Origin: Ancylostoma caninum | Taxonomy: Eukaryota; Nematoda; Chromadorea; Rhabditida; Ancylostomatidae | Direction of reading: 5' to 3' | Length of the DNA stretch: 64,000 nucleotides | NCBI GenBank assembly: GCA_037903475.1 | Contig: JBAJFG010000604.1 | Location: 546,001 to 610,000 of the forward strand | In this document: positions 1-13,058 of the stretch, piece by piece | Layout of the letters: each line of letters starts with the position of its first letter | Numbering within the stretch: the stretch's first letter is position 1 | The notes under the pieces: model-generated | Databases searched by the model: none | What the model was told of the DNA's origin: nothing | What the model saw: only the letters and a program-made list of their open reading frames with translations | Made by a program: the position numbers and the translations under genes

Positions 1-1588
1 GGTACTTTATAACATAGAAAGGAATTAATTCGCGCATAACGTTTTTCTAATATCTTAACGCAAGTGGATGAGTTTGAAATTCAAAATTGAACTCTCATTC
101 ACTGACTTATCTTTTGAGTCACAGGTGTATGGAAAATATTCCGGCTTAGATCACTTACAGAGTACATAGGCATTACACTGAAATTTTAATGTAAATAAGC
201 ATAAATCCCCTGAAGTTCAAAGCACTTCTCATCTTGTCAATTTATCTAATTCAATAAGTTTTTAAGGATTTTTATCACGTGAACAGAAATACCGGAGTAG
301 GCGCTTTTTGGTTTTTTTTTTATGATTTCGTTCGCTGAAGCGCCATTTTCAACTTTGTTTCTAACTTGACCATTATTCTGGGAGATCTGCCTGACTTCGC
401 CCACTACTCCATGCTTAGGACTTCAAGAACCGTAAATGTAACCTGGAACATTGCCTAGAGAACAAGAAAAGGCGTTTCGGCGTATATGACTGCAAAAGCA
501 CTGCTATCAAAACCAATCTTTCTTATTCGTGTTCTACTTCTTTGGAATTTTTCTCTGGTCGAGCTTGAGTTCATCAGTCACTGAGCGGTGCTTGCGAAAT
601 TGAGCTAGCACTACAGGAGAAAGAAAATAACTTTGCCTGTAGCATATCCGCAGGGAGGAAGAATTCTTGCAAGTGGAGAACTAGGGCGTGGGGGATCACG
701 TGACAACACCTCAAGACAAATCAACTAGTCATAGACGTGTTCTTCGAGTTTCGTTCGACGATATGATCATGACTTACAACTTATTACTTACAGGCTTCAT
801 GCCGTAATAATAACGATCTCCTACTTAAAATGGGCACAAATCTGTCAATTTTTAACACGACTACTCAGAATGGACACTAACCTGTCAATTTTCGACACAA
901 ACTTACATAGGTGCAAAATACGAATGATGTTAATCCTCTCTGGTTGAAAAAAAAAAACCTTGGAATGTTCAAGTCCAATTCGCTGACCATGTCTACATGG
1001 CTACTGAGATACATTCTGCATGATCAACGGGCAAAACCACACCGTAGCTTCTTCTTACTAATATTACTAGAAGAAGTTTTCAACAATATTACTAGTCGAC
1101 AAATTCTAACCGTTTTCTTGATTGTTTGTATATTTAGGCAGTAGTAGTGCGTATTTACTGTTAATAGTAGATTCTATGGTTGCAGGGTGAAAAAGGTTCC
1201 GGCATCCCAGCATCAGAAGTTCCCAGCAGCTTCTAAATAACAGCGCTTTCCCCGATCCGCACTGCGGTGTCCGCATATTCTGTAAAGCTTCAACGCCGTT
1301 CTGCCGCGCGCGACGTTTCTGACGGCAAGGCTCGGTCGGGGAGACCGTCTACCTTAGCTGGTAGCAGCCGATGTCGATATAGGTAGCTGTTACACGACAC
1401 CCGCAATTACAGGTGCGAGCGATGTGCGAGAAAGGTGCGAGAAATTCTCGAGCGCACCTCTTGACCGTCACCCAATGTGATCTATGCGGAATTTTCCCGA
1501 AATTCAGCCGGAAATCCTCGCTTTAGTGTCATATGGGCTAGGATTCATGGGCACATATGCAGGCTAGGAAGCTGGTCGTTTCTCTAAC
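1..1588. other. Gene-free, AT-rich stretch
   Basis: I see no exon chain or recognisable protein here. Around 829-905 there is a short imperfect tandem duplication of about 45 bp, both units containing 'cctgtcaattttc' or 'tctgtcaattttt' followed by ACACRAC. From about 1230 to 1500 the composition becomes GC-richer, with short self-complementary pieces such as gcgagaaattctcgagcgc, which looks like a worn dispersed repeat. Confidence 0.5.
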
Positions 1589-1683
1589 TGTGGAAATAAT
1601 GTGAGAGGTGACTAGACGCAGAATCAGCTACCTCGACCGTCTCACTCTGCGTCCACTCGCTTCTCACACTATTTCCGCAGCAT
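1589..1683. repeat. Short imperfect inverted repeat (hairpin)
   Basis: The left arm begins ctgtggaaataatgtgag and the right arm ends ctcacactatttccgcag. The arms are about 40 bp, read as reverse complements with a few mismatches, and surround a short loop. This is the form of a small fold-back element. No coding potential is seen. Confidence 0.55.
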
Positions 1684-2746
1684 GAGTAGGCGATCAGCTC
1701 CTAGTAGGGCGATGATCTCCATTGTTGCCACATGCATGCTCTAGCAGTGACGTGGCTGGCAATGATCTGCTACCCTATAGCTCATGGATGTGAGCTGAAA
1801 TGCAATCATCGCCTAAAGCGCGGTGGTCAATTTTGGAGTTCATCTCACCGCCATGACACTCTACTACGAGCCCATCTTTCATGTTCCGTGTCTTCTGGCC
1901 TTACGCCGTCTCTGGCATAACAAATAGCCCTAACCATGGCTGATTCGCCTGGTTACCGTTTCTTGAATCTCAGAATCAGCACTGAGAATGCACTTTGTTC
2001 CTGCACACCGCTAGCAGTGATTTTTTTGAGTTTGCCATGTTCCACCGCTAATAACGATTGTTTCAGCTGCGACTGCTACAACCGTGATCCCGGCCCGAGT
2101 TCCACTTAGATCCTTTCGAGTTTCGTCCACCTTCCGTGTGTCTTTCCGTGTGTCTCTCATGCAGTTGGCATTACACTGCAAAGTCTGGCGCCACGATCTG
2201 CAGCAGACTGTCCTAAGGAGTGTCTGTACATAGATGGTAGTTGACCTTGAAACTCAAAGTGTGATTCGCCATTGTGATAGTACAATTGCAGCGACGTACA
2301 CGCACACGCATCAGCTGCATTGTATTGTGTCTGATAGTCCAATAATCTGCAAATTGTCGTACATAAAATGTTGCCTTTTGCGAATAAACCTGTTAATGAC
2401 GAGTCTCATTTGTGGAAGTGCATCTGGTTTTTGAAAGTGAAGAGCCCACGCATTCGTGCATGGTGCGTTGCGTGGGATGGGGCTGCTGTTCTGTCGACGT
2501 TCAACGCACTTTCATGCAATGTAAAGGGTCGTGGGGATTCAGGAAAATACATATCACATAATTCAAAAATTATTCCATGTGTGAATGTAAGTGCACAACT
2601 GGGTTTTTTTTCTAATAGACGCACTGGACATGAGCCAAGTTGACTGCACTTACCTTTTCAGCTAGAAATTTGTAACACGTCCAATGCGCAAGAATGTCGA
2701 AACTGGCAGTATTTCTGAGGAACTGCACAACTCTGGGTTATAATGG

Positions 2747-3300
2747 GTTGGACAGTAAGTTCGTGCAGTTTTTCTGAGCATTCAACGCATGTATTTCCAC
2801 GAAATGGACTAGCTGAACATAGGTTTTTCTGGAAGTTAATATCCGCACTACTTCTCCTTCACATCTAGAGTAAGTCCTTGCGAAGAATCGTCTCATAACA
2901 CTACGAACTGTGCGTCTACAATGGGGTGCATCCTCCAGCCCAAAGTCGACCTTTCTGAAGCTTGATATCCACTTCTGCGCTGTCCTTTCAACAGGCTTCG
3001 CCTTAGACGCTGTTAACATCCCCAGCAGCTTGAGCTGCCTTTGTTTCACAACTGTAGTCGAATAGTTGGAGGTGCTGGAGATGTACGATGTTGTAGAATT
3101 GGAGGGTAACATTTCATGCAACATAAAATGAGAAATAGCAGGAATCGGGGACATTGGTTATGATATTCGTAAAGAGCAAAACAAGAGCTAGAAGATTACC
3201 TATGATGTGCTATCGAACTTAGTTCAAATCCTCGTAAAAAATTAAATTGAGAAAAAAAAACTTATTAAACAACTTATTCAAACGAACCTATTGTCCAACT
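2747..3300 (-). mobile_element. Internally deleted mariner-like element
   Basis: The two ends are near-matching terminal inverted repeats. The left reads ggttggacagtaagttcgt at about 2747; the right, in reverse complement, reads agttggacaataggttcgt at about 3300. Between them a minus-strand open frame (2738-3154) encodes the helix-turn-helix part of a mariner transposase: a segment with ERTAQKWISSFRKVDFGLED closely follows the family pattern RTxQxWFxKFRxGDxSLED. The catalytic DD(D/E) domain is missing, so this is a non-autonomous relic of about 550 bp. Exact ends and target duplication are not certain. Confidence 0.6.
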
Positions 3301-5060
3301 TAATAGTCTGCTCCAGAGAAGGCGATGGTTAGAGAGGCGCCAGATAGAAAGAAGGCGCAGGAAAGTGCGTTGGAGTTGGAGAGGGTGGCAAGAAAAGTGA
3401 GCAATGTGCACGAATAATCAGAAATCGTCGAGGACCGCTGCATGTGAGAATAGTGGCTTGGTCCTGACATCTTTCATCCAGTTTCGGACGTAGACGGAAG
3501 GAAGGGGGATGGGTGGGAAGAAAGAAGGGTCTCCGCCTACGTAGGGACAAGACGGCCGGAATTTCAGAAATGAATTCAGTTAGGAATAGGTTTGAAATTC
3601 AAGAATTTGTAATTGGAGAATTAAAAAGTGGTAAGCAAAAAAAAAAACGGGGTATAAGCTATGGAAAATTCTCTTAATCACTTAATAAAATATTTTCGCG
3701 TGAAGGTTCAGAAAAAAGTCAAAGATGGGCTATATGTACAAGGTTCTTGCTAATAACGTTATTCCTTATGATTAGCGAGGTTTCTACCCGTGTCTTCTAT
3801 CACAACTCTGCTGTCCGATTCTTCTCATGACCGGTGATTGAACTCAACAAAGGAATACTGGCTGATCTCAAATTTTTTGACTTATCCAAAGCCCTCGATA
3901 GGGCCAATCACCACTAGCTAAAGCATCGGCAGTGCTACCCAACAAGGTCCTCCGCTAAGGCATGTTCCGAGTCCAGGTGTTGCTGCTATGAGAGGAAGTA
4001 TCCAGCGCATATACCCAGCTGAATTTACGCCGGGGTTAGTGCCGTATCAAGAAGTTGCCCTCGCGACCGTCTCTGAATGGTTTTAATCATCCCTGGCGTA
4101 GGATGATCTTAGCGGTCTTCTGCCTTCGCCAAGTAGCATGTGTACCGTTTCTTGTCGAAGTGGGACCTAACATAGCAAAGCTTGTAAATCTTGCATCAAA
4201 TTTCACAAATCTTCTCACCTGTCAGGACCATGGAAAGAATAAGCTCGCTGACTACTTAAGACATTTACACTGACATAAGTCGAAGCCTGAAAAGGAACCC
4301 CATGCCAGCGCACCACGCAGTAAGCAATTACTCTTTTCTCAAATTCCCATTAAATTGTTTTGGAGATTAATACAGGTGCCTTACCTTTGCCTTTACCCTT
4401 ACCTTTGCGTTTTACTGTTATGTCGGCACTAACATATCATTACTGATCAGCTCATTTTCATTTCTTTCCTAACTTGGGTTTGCTACTACCCTGAAGCCCA
4501 TTACCATGATAATCCTTCTGTTTCGATTTTTTTTGGTGGAGCAATAAAAAAATAGATGTAAGTTAGGCGCGACAGAATAAGAGCAGAAGGATAATTTTTC
4601 GAAATTCATTATTCGAGGCGGCAAATCGGAATTATTTTTTGCAATGAGTGATAGCCTACTCCTTGGAATTTTCTGTCACACGGTTGATATATGCCGGAGT
4701 TTATTGCGATGCGGTGGAAGTGAAATGACAGAAATTTGCTTTCGTTACCCGTCCTTTCGCGAACGCGGCGAAAAGGGCGAAGTGCGCGACGAGCCCTCCC
4801 GGCGTCTGCCGCTAGGGAAAAAAAGGTAGTGCCGCGCGCGAATTCGCGCGGGTGACGAACGTCCGTAGACGCGGTGGCCCACAAACGCCCAAGCTTGAAA
4901 GGAGTGGGAAACATGCTACAACGCGCAACAAAGGCCACCGTTCTGTTTGAGGAACGGATCGACCAAGTAACCAAGTCGTTTAGATTTTTACCATCTCCTC
5001 AGAACAACAAAGCCTACTCTCAAAGACGTCATCCCCCAGCCTTTCTCTATAGGGCAATTT
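3301..5060. other. No gene seen; weak reverse-transcriptase scrap
   Basis: Near 3880-3905 the plus strand can be read as FFDLSKALDRANH, which resembles the palm motif (FDLSKAFDxVNH) of non-LTR reverse transcriptases, but the frame stops at once and no further motif is visible. Around 4828-4850 there is a palindromic run of CG and AATT (gcgcgcgaattcgcgcg). Nothing else can be supported. Confidence 0.3.
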
Positions 5061-5295
5061 ACACTGGATGCGTGCGACTGACGCGCGTGCGTCTATATGA
5101 TGAAGAATAGGGCCCAGTCGCATTGCAGTCGCATCGCAGTCGCAGGTCAGACGCACGCGTTTATGACCTCGCGGCAGCCGCGCGTTCTTTTCATTGAGGA
5201 CCTACATGGCGTGTTGACCGGTCTTCATGGAAAATCCCATGTAAATGGATGCGTGCGACTGACGCGCGACTGACGCACGCAGCTAGTATAAATTA
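5060..5295. repeat. Dispersed CG-rich repeat (GCGTGCGACTGACGCG family)
   Basis: The unit ggatgcgtgcgactgacgcg occurs at about 5068 and again at about 5247. Between them lie multiple gtcgca/gcagtcgc words. A related set of words (tgcgtcagtcgcacgtcagacgc, split) appears near 31355-31385 and 31735-31815. This is a non-coding repeat family with its own codon-free, CpG-rich composition. Confidence 0.5.
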
Positions 5296-7496
5296 CCCTT
5301 ATGTTAACCTATCCTAAAGAGGCGGTTTTGGATTGATCGAAGTTAGTTTTTAAAATCTACAGTTTAACATCTCAGTCGGGAACATCTCACCTCCTCTATT
5401 TGTCTACCTTAGTCCAAATTATATCCATCATTAGTATTATATCAATACCCCTTCCTTCACAATCTTCCACGCGTGGAACGAGAGCTCCCGTCTAAGGCAT
5501 CGCTGCACCGTTAATCAGAATAGCCTCACCTTCGAATTTGCGCAATTTCTTAACTTGAGAAGGGCTTCGTAGGTAGAAATAAGTGGTTACATGATAGTGC
5601 CAAATCCATGCTACGTAGAAATGACAAGGAGAACTTCTCATTCCAGAGTAGCAGATGAGGGCGATCAATAGATCGCTCCACACCCACAACTCGGATTCAA
5701 TTCTCTAGGTTCGTGAGTATTTCAAAGGGGAGGTTTTTGTACCAATTTGGCTGCGTAACAATGCAAACATTCTCTGAAAACTTTCCAATTAAATTAACTA
5801 ATTATTAATTATATTATAATATAATTAATGCGTGCAGAAGAGAACTCCAAAACTGTGGTCGATCGTATTTTGAAATTTCCGGAAGTCAAAAATCGGTGAC
5901 CATTACGTAAGCATGCCCGCGAATCGGTAAATTTGTCATAAATCGCTATTTCGGATCGTAGCAAACAACTGAACAAAACATTTCGTGAACACATTCACTA
6001 GAACGGAGAGTGGCTATGCGCATTTCTAATTGGCCAATAATAGACGAATTTCAAAAATCAGTGAACATTGCGTTATGGAACACTTATTCGGACATAGAGT
6101 TGTGAATCGCCCTCGAGTTGTGGATCGTCCTTTGAAGAGTGTTGAAACACTTGACCTTTGAAAGGTAGCCCTTGTAGTGATCACTTCGTTTGCGAGAAAC
6201 ACCGTTCCAGAAGATATTGAAGGGATCTTGAAAAAGTGTAGCGCAAGATCCTGATTTCGCGGATTTTTGGGCATGTATTATCTGCTTGCATAAAGTTGCG
6301 GTATGACATAGCAACCGGGAAACTGCTGCTGCTGAAAAATACAGCTCATCGCCCATCTAGTCGTAGTTGTGAATTAAAATGTACATGGAGTGGCTGTGAG
6401 CATCCTACAAATTCCTCTTGCTTGTTCCTTCCCTTGAACGGACAAATGAGCCCGACTCTGCTCGTATAGGTATTCGTAAGCGGGTTTGTAATTTGGGAAA
6501 GTAACAGCAAATATTGTTTTCTGTAGCTCGCCCGTTTACATGGCTAGAACCGACAGGCTACTGTAGGAGAGATCAGCTGATTACTGCGCGAAGTAAACAG
6601 GGAAACACAACACTCGAGAGCTAAATCGGAGAACTGTACAAGAACCGGTTTGCGACGTCTGTGCGACGAAAAAGTGATCACTTCAAATTGAAACGAAAAA
6701 CAGTAGCATACTGATGCGTAGCTTAAAGGGGAAAGTTCCACCACTTATAAATTTCTCACAAAACTTGTACGCAAGGCTGAGACATTAAACACATGATACC
6801 ATCAAGTAGCTTATTCTAGAACTGGCTCTTCTGTTTCAGAGTGTGGCTTTCAGAGCGTGGACGACTGAGCATTGCTCAAGAGAGAGAAACTTGTCCACTA
6901 AGCTGGAGATCGGCACCTAGCTCTGACAATGAGATCCGTTCATCTTTCGCAATGTCAAGTTAATGCGCTTGCAAGATCTCCCCAGTCCACCTGTCAATCC
7001 TCGGCACCCAAAAGCAGCGATCTCTTCCGCTATGTGCAAAGAGTTCGTAATCTCCTGTTATTCTGTGAGGATAAATAATGCTGATTCCGAGTGCATTCCT
7101 GTCTGGTGGGGTGAGAGCCGAGTTCCATCGAGAGTTCCACGGCGCCGACGCTCACTTACGGAAAGCCCAGTGCAATTCTCACAGAAGTCGTCCACCTAAC
7201 TGGATTTTATAAATTGGAAAGTTTGGAGCAATAAAAATTTGAGACATCGTTAACGATACGAGTCGAGGAGGTAACGTTCATTTGAAGGACATATCTAGTT
7301 GTTCTCCAGATACTACAGTCCATGTCGAAAAGGTAGACGGATTACACGTGCGATTTCATAGCGTTGCAGCCGCAGAATCGCGGCGGGACCTGCTCGACCC
7401 TCTCACTTGAGCATGCTCTCTCCACATCTACCGTTCGCGTCCCACCGCGTTTCTGCAGTCACGGAATCTGTCTATCTTTTCGACAAGGACTGTATG
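5296..7496. other. No supported gene
   Basis: Open frames here are short and on both strands, without recognisable motifs or consistent splice sites. There is a run of A/T dinucleotides near 5795-5830. I see no RNA gene or repeat that I can name. Confidence 0.4.
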
Positions 7497-8398
7497 TATT
7501 AGATTGGTGCATAATTAATTCGACTTTATTCGCGACTCCTTTTCTCGATGAAAATTGAAGCTTTTCGAGTGGTCCTTCCATGAAAACACTCCTCTCTTTC
7601 CATTTATTGAAGGTGGTATCAAAAGCCATATCCACACTCGCCATAATATGCTCTATCACTTCGTGAAAAGTTGGAATGCAGCACAGTCATTTTGTGATCT
7701 CAGCGAGTCTTTTAAAGATGGACCATTCAGCAAGCAAGGCTAAGTTTAAGACTGTTCATATTCTTAAGGTATGAGCTTCACAGATGAAAAAAGAAGAGGT
7801 GGATCATCAAATACCAAGCGCCAGGAATTTTGGGCAGCTTGGAAGAGGGCGAAAGCTAGACAACGGGAATGTTCTCCGAACTCTTCAATATGGACAATTC
7901 GACAATGGTTCTCCCTCTTAGTAGGTTCAGAAAAGCATGGAGATTGGCTAAATGGATGCACACGAACTCTCAGAAAGGAACAATGTTCGAATTCCCACGG
8001 ATTTTCTGTAACAGGACGAGTAGACTTCATTTCTGAAGAATCCCGTCAATCGAACCCCCTTCCCTTCCACGGCCGCCAAAAGTTCCTGGTCGTCAAAATT
8101 TGATAGTAGAGTTCTTTCCTTATCATCTATGGGGTTGTACCTTCCTACTCGAACTACTTAAATATTTTCCGACTTGGCTTTGCTGATTTTTCTTCAGCAA
8201 AATTTCGTTGAGATCGTGGAATGACTGTGCTGCATTCCAATCTTTCCGAAAGAGGTAGAGCATGAGATGGTGAATGTAGATATTTCAATAGCACCTTTAC
8301 TGGATGGAAGAAAAGGATTATTTACGTGAAAAACCGCTCAGAAGCATTAATCTTTGACGCGAAAAAGTCAAGGTCATTAATTATGCACCAGCCTAATA
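7497..8398. mobile_element. Mariner-derived fold-back element
   Basis: The ends are a 23-bp inverted repeat: tattagattggtgcataatt begins at 7497, and the reverse complement at 8376-8398 reads tattaggctggtgcataatt. Both halves start like a mariner transposase gene and point inward. On plus, 7648-7740 reads NMLYHFVKSWNAAQSFCDL. On minus, about 8170-8290 reads HLMLYLFRKDWNAAQSFHDL. A central plus-strand frame (7771-8103) still resembles the next part of the transposase (SFTDEKRRGGSSNTKRQEFW) and later decays. The element therefore joins two mariner 5' ends head to head. Confidence 0.65.
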
Positions 8399-10740
8399 TG
8401 TATTTACAGTTGTGAAACTTGAAATACCCTAAAGATGACAAGTCGGCACTTTCATGGGGCCACTCTTAGAAAAACGTAGGCTACTCCTGGAAAAACGTAC
8501 TGCTGTTGAAGTGAAACGTCTCCAATTGTTTCGAACTTTCTAACAGTTCACTTCCTGAATATTGCACACGGATGCGAGTGGTGGATCTCCTCCTGGCTCC
8601 TAGAGTTCTGCAAAGGAGAGCAATGGGTGCTGCGAAAAGAAATCCTTTTTTTAAATTTCTATTTGATGTTCTTCATTTTTTTCCATTACCTGACGGAGTT
8701 GGCTCCTTTCCGAGTTTTGTGGAAAAAACTGAGAGAAATGCCTGGAAGCTCAATAGTGTTGTACTTAGTTTTACATGATAACTGCCTGGCTACCCTTCAT
8801 TGGATCCATCAGAAGTTTCTAATTTGCGAATAACCGGTTCAAGATAAATTATCATGTTGTTCGGGATGGAACTTTGAATAACAAACTCCGCATGAATTGT
8901 TTGTGGAATGATGAGTAATGTTCACAGATGATATTTGAAAGTTCAACTCAGTCACGTGTGTGGATCTTGTGTCTGGAAACGACCATCGCTTACCTAAAAC
9001 CAGATGTACGATGTTATGAATAACAGAGTGCCGTCGATGAGGTCGTCAACACACAAGCACGCACTTGATGGGCTAACATTTTTTGTTTGATTACGCGCTG
9101 CAGCTCTAATAGGTCGGATTACCAGAGGTTATAGGGCTCACCGGAACAGCAACAATGTGATTCTGCACACAAAAAAAGGGCTAGAGTGGGACGTGCACAG
9201 GATGATTTTAGTCGAGTTGTCTCGCCCAGTTCTACCCTCCTGGTTTCGCTGAACGTTCAGAACAAAGGTAGGCAAGATCCGAAGTAGATTCGCCTCCCAA
9301 AAAAATAACGTGTGTGTGTGTCAGGGGCCAAAAAGATATGATCAGTGCCATGTTGAAAGCGTAGCTTTTCATCATAACTTAACTTGGGACTGTGCAGTTC
9401 GAACAAAATTTTAGGATGTGACGAGAGTCGAAGTATTCTTTCTTTGCGCTACATAACATTGACACAACCTGCTTTCAAACAGAACTATCGCGTTGCAAGT
9501 TCGAATTCACAACTTTCATCAACATGATGATTCCTCGTTTGTATCGCCCCATTTTGATTCGCAGTGGAGTTATTTTAAATCTCCTTTTGAGTGAGTAATT
9601 CGCTGTAATAATTGTGTTCTGTAGTTTCTCTTTGTGCATGAAAAAGTGCGATTACCAAAAAGCCCAAAAAAGTGTGAATGGAGAGTTTTCAGTAACCTCG
9701 AACAAAAGACAATCGTTCCAACGGAGGATATTTCTATGATATCCACTACTGACAACTGTTTTGACAGTGAAGTAGGAACTGCAACGCAGTCAGTATCACT
9801 CAGATACAACAACAGAGATTTTTCTGGTAAATTCTACCACTTACTTTGATCCTCGCACTTGAGAAGCAAAGGAAAGTGCAGCAATGGCATTTGACGGAAA
9901 AATAGCCCATTACGTTCTTGATCTGCATCATCTCTTCATTTTTCCCAGAAGGTGGTAGTGAAGATATTGGACGAAGTCTAAGGAAGCCAAGGAAATTGAT
10001 GTTCAGGCTTAGTTAAGCTACAAGAACTGAGTTTCTGCCCAGAGAAGCCGCAGTAGGAAGCACACAAAGAGCTTCAATACATATCTAAATTCCATCTGGA
10101 TAGCTCGATGCAAAGGTGAGTTATAGCAAAAAATTCTTTTGTGAAAATGACGCTGATCATATCTTCTTGGCCGCGACTGTATGTACAGAGCGCTTGTAAC
10201 GCAGTGGCAAGTAACGCAACTGGCGAGCACGTGGTCAGTGTTTCGAACCTTCCCGCCGAGCCTTCTTCCCTTTGCGGTAGATATATTTGTTTCCACTCGG
10301 AAATTTCTGTCCGCGGTTCGTTCGTGGTAGGAAGTAGGTTGGCCACCGCGGGCATGTGTGAATCCACCGCGGAAATAGTGCGAATTTACTGAAGGCATGT
10401 GCGGATCCACAGCGGTGTTATGTGTTTTAATGGTACCAAACGTGGGTAGATCACTTGGTGTGAAGTGACTTTTGAGCTGTGCGAAGGCCATTTCTTATCA
10501 AGTATACTATTAGTCATCGCGCACTGGCACTATTCATCCTTTAAATCATGCTAACAAAAGTAAACAATACCTGTTAGGGTATTGCATGAGATAGTTCGGC
10601 TAAAATAGTAAATCTGTGTCGTGCCTTACGCAAATTTCTTGTGGCTCCCATTTCGTCCTCTCATCTCTTCCCCACCATCTGATTCGAACCTTACCGACCA
10701 TCTCGAATGCATTTTTGGAGGTTCGCCTTCTTATCCACTA
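8399..10740. other. No supported gene
   Basis: I found no credible exon chain, no RNA gene and no clear repeat. A short (gt)n run lies at about 9312-9320. Open frames on opposite strands overlap one another near 9570-9850 and 10018-10490 but show no family motif. Confidence 0.4.
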
Positions 10741-10742
10741 GT

Positions 10743-11110
10743 CTGAACTTTCGTACCACGGTGGGTCCATCGTTATTCCATGGTTGATCTTTAGGACGTC
10801 AACCATGGGCAAACAGTGGGGCAACCGTGTGCTAACTGGAGAAACTCCGAGGGGAACCTGGGAGATTTCCGCGGAGAAGTTGTGGGATTTCTATGGGAAA
10901 ATAGTGGAATTTCCGTGGGGAAACTGGAGGATTTCTAGATTTTCCAGGGGCTAATCGAGGTATTACCGTGGATTAATCAGAGTATTTCCGGTGGTTGATC
11001 GTGGACTAATCGTGATGCTTCCAGGTGTTAATCAAGTTACTTTCGTGGATCAATCGCGGTACTTCAGTGGACTAATCGGGGTGTTCCCATAGGTTGGTCG
11101 GGGGTTCGTC
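10743..11110 (+). repeat. G-rich internally repetitive element, copy 1
   Basis: The segment starts gaactttcgtaccacggtgg and then carries degenerate units of about 25-30 bp built from 'aactgggggatttccgtgg' and 'taatcggggtatttccg' type words. The same opening and internal grammar recur at about 16427 (same orientation) and, inverted, ending at about 17665. There is no coding potential; apparent open frames are by-products of the repeated unit. Confidence 0.6.
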
Positions 11111-12783
11111 AGGGTTCTTTGCTTCTTATTGCCTCTTGATCGCCTTTTTCTGCATAAACTTATCATAACGGCATACACATTTATTTCCAACAGCCTGACA
11201 CTTCAGAAGCAATACAATCATTATCCTAATCCAGCTTCTTCCCAGAGCTGAACAACGAGGATGGCAAGATCCCAGACCCTCCACTCTTGAGTTTCTGCTT
11301 CAACACTGAGGATCAATTAGCTCTTCACCGTCGCTGTTAGAATCTCGAATACTTGCAGTTTAGAAAGCGCTCACCTCTAGCAGCTCTGATCCTTGTTCAT
11401 ACCGACGAGTTCCTAACCAAAATTCCTCAGCAAACAATCTTTTTACGAGCTACACCTGTAATTCGGTTTTTAATGCACCTCTATACAACAAACTTCCAGA
11501 TCTCTGCTGGTTTTTTTTAAGCAAATAGAACACCAGGCACAATTATAGTTTATCCTAATGGCGTCGCGAACACATTGTCGATTATCTTGTGTTGGGTAGA
11601 TGATAGACAATCTGTGGGAAGAAGATGGAGCCCAGATGGCGCGGTGAGTGACTGCAGGATGGCTCTCGAGGGTTTTGATCGGAGTTGAATGAAGAAGACG
11701 CACGGTGCCATATTATGTTGTACGGCTGGCCTGGCCACGCCTCCTGCAATCAGAAGGACTCATATTGCAACTCTGTATCGATAGGAAGAATAAAATCCAA
11801 CTCAAAAACCTTTCCACCTCTCATTTTCAAAAAATGTCCCTCCTCGAAAGTGATACTGACTACGATCTACGACCACACAGGAGAATAAATATAAGTTAAA
11901 AGAGGGGTGAAAACGATACGAGAAAGACTCACAGTGGTATTTAGCAAAAGTAAGACACAGGTTTATTCCAGGATATCAGGAAGGGTCGTGGGAGCGACGA
12001 CCATGTTGAAAGTAGTGGCCATTTGGATGAGGCGACCAGTTCTGCAGCGGTGAGAGAGGTTGTGTGGCCTAAAACAAACTGCCCATGGCGGCTATAACTA
12101 CATTCAGCTGTAGAGGATGTCCTTACCGCGTCCTTGGACGAAGTCAACTGTGTGCAGATTAATCTCGTGCTGGCCTGCGAATCGTTCTATCACACAGGAC
12201 TGCTCCTTGTAGAAACCTATAACGGCAATTGATTCGACGGAACATTTTTGCTCAGCAGAACAATGACCAGTGATTCGGTCGGAATCTCTTTGCTCAGCAG
12301 AGCGATGACCAATTCACGGTAGGTGCTGGCTTCGACCCCATTCGAATGGGATCCATCGGCGGACCTGACTGAGGTTACCGGAACATCGACGAAAAGGGAC
12401 GGCACCGATTGGTTAGGTAGAGAGATCATATCCAACAAAAGGCATCGATCCTCAGCCGGAGTGCCGCTGGCGAGGCTTCCATTGTAAAACAGGGAATTGG
12501 GCAAGTCGTTGAGCCTTGGGGGTGGCCCTGAGCGAAACAACGAGTGCATCCTTGGCGATAAGAAGCCATATCACACCTTTTCTTTGTGGGAGGTCCTGAA
12601 GCGAGACACCGTCGAGGTGCGCAATCAAAAACTTAGCCATCTGTTCATTGATGAGTGAGGCCGGGCGCATGCGTGTTATGTCCTCAAAACGGTCGAGATC
12701 GAGGATTTCATCCCGGAATCCGCTGCAGCGATAAATGAAGCTACCTTTTGTATCTTGACTCAGCATAGCCACTACAGACAAAG
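11111..12783. other. No recognised gene; minus-strand open frames of unknown origin
   Basis: On the minus strand the stretch 12217-12780 contains two overlapping open frames. One reads into the neighbouring MITE and contains DRFEDITRMRPASLI; the other has a C-x2-C-x4-H arrangement (CTRCFAQGH) reminiscent of a retroelement zinc knuckle. That is too weak to name. It could be a decayed gag region. The rest of the stretch holds nothing I can support. Confidence 0.3.
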
Positions 12784-13058
12784 TACAGTGGACGGCAATG
12801 GCGGTGGCCCATCTGCGGCCTCGAGAAGGACGCCGCGCAACCGCACCGCGCGCGCTGGCATCAGTGTCGTCTGCCGCCGGAATGCTATTTCTGAGCTTTT
12901 TTCCTCCCGATATGGTCAAAAATCTTCGAAATCGGGTAGAAAAGCTGCTAGAAAAAGCATAACAGCAGCAGAAAACATCGACTACGGCACATGCGGCGCG
13001 GTTGCGCGACGTCCTTCTCGATGCCGCAGATGGGCCAACGCCACTGACGTCCACTGTA
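12784..13058. mobile_element. MITE with long inverted ends and TA flanks
   Basis: The left end reads tacagtggacggcaatggcg and the right end, in reverse complement, tacagtggacgtcagtggcg. The inverted match continues for about 65 bp (through ggcccatctgcggc and the cgcgcaaccgc words) with a few mismatches. The ends sit in TA, as expected of Tc1/mariner-class elements. Because the arms are inverted copies, both strands translate to the same peptide (GPSAASRRT...RNR), which explains the open frames on either strand and argues that neither is a gene. Central part about 140 bp, AT-richer. Confidence 0.7.

Noticed and set aside
12452..13054. 200-codon minus-strand open frame as a gene
   Set aside because: More than half lies in a palindromic MITE; the rest has no convincing family signature.
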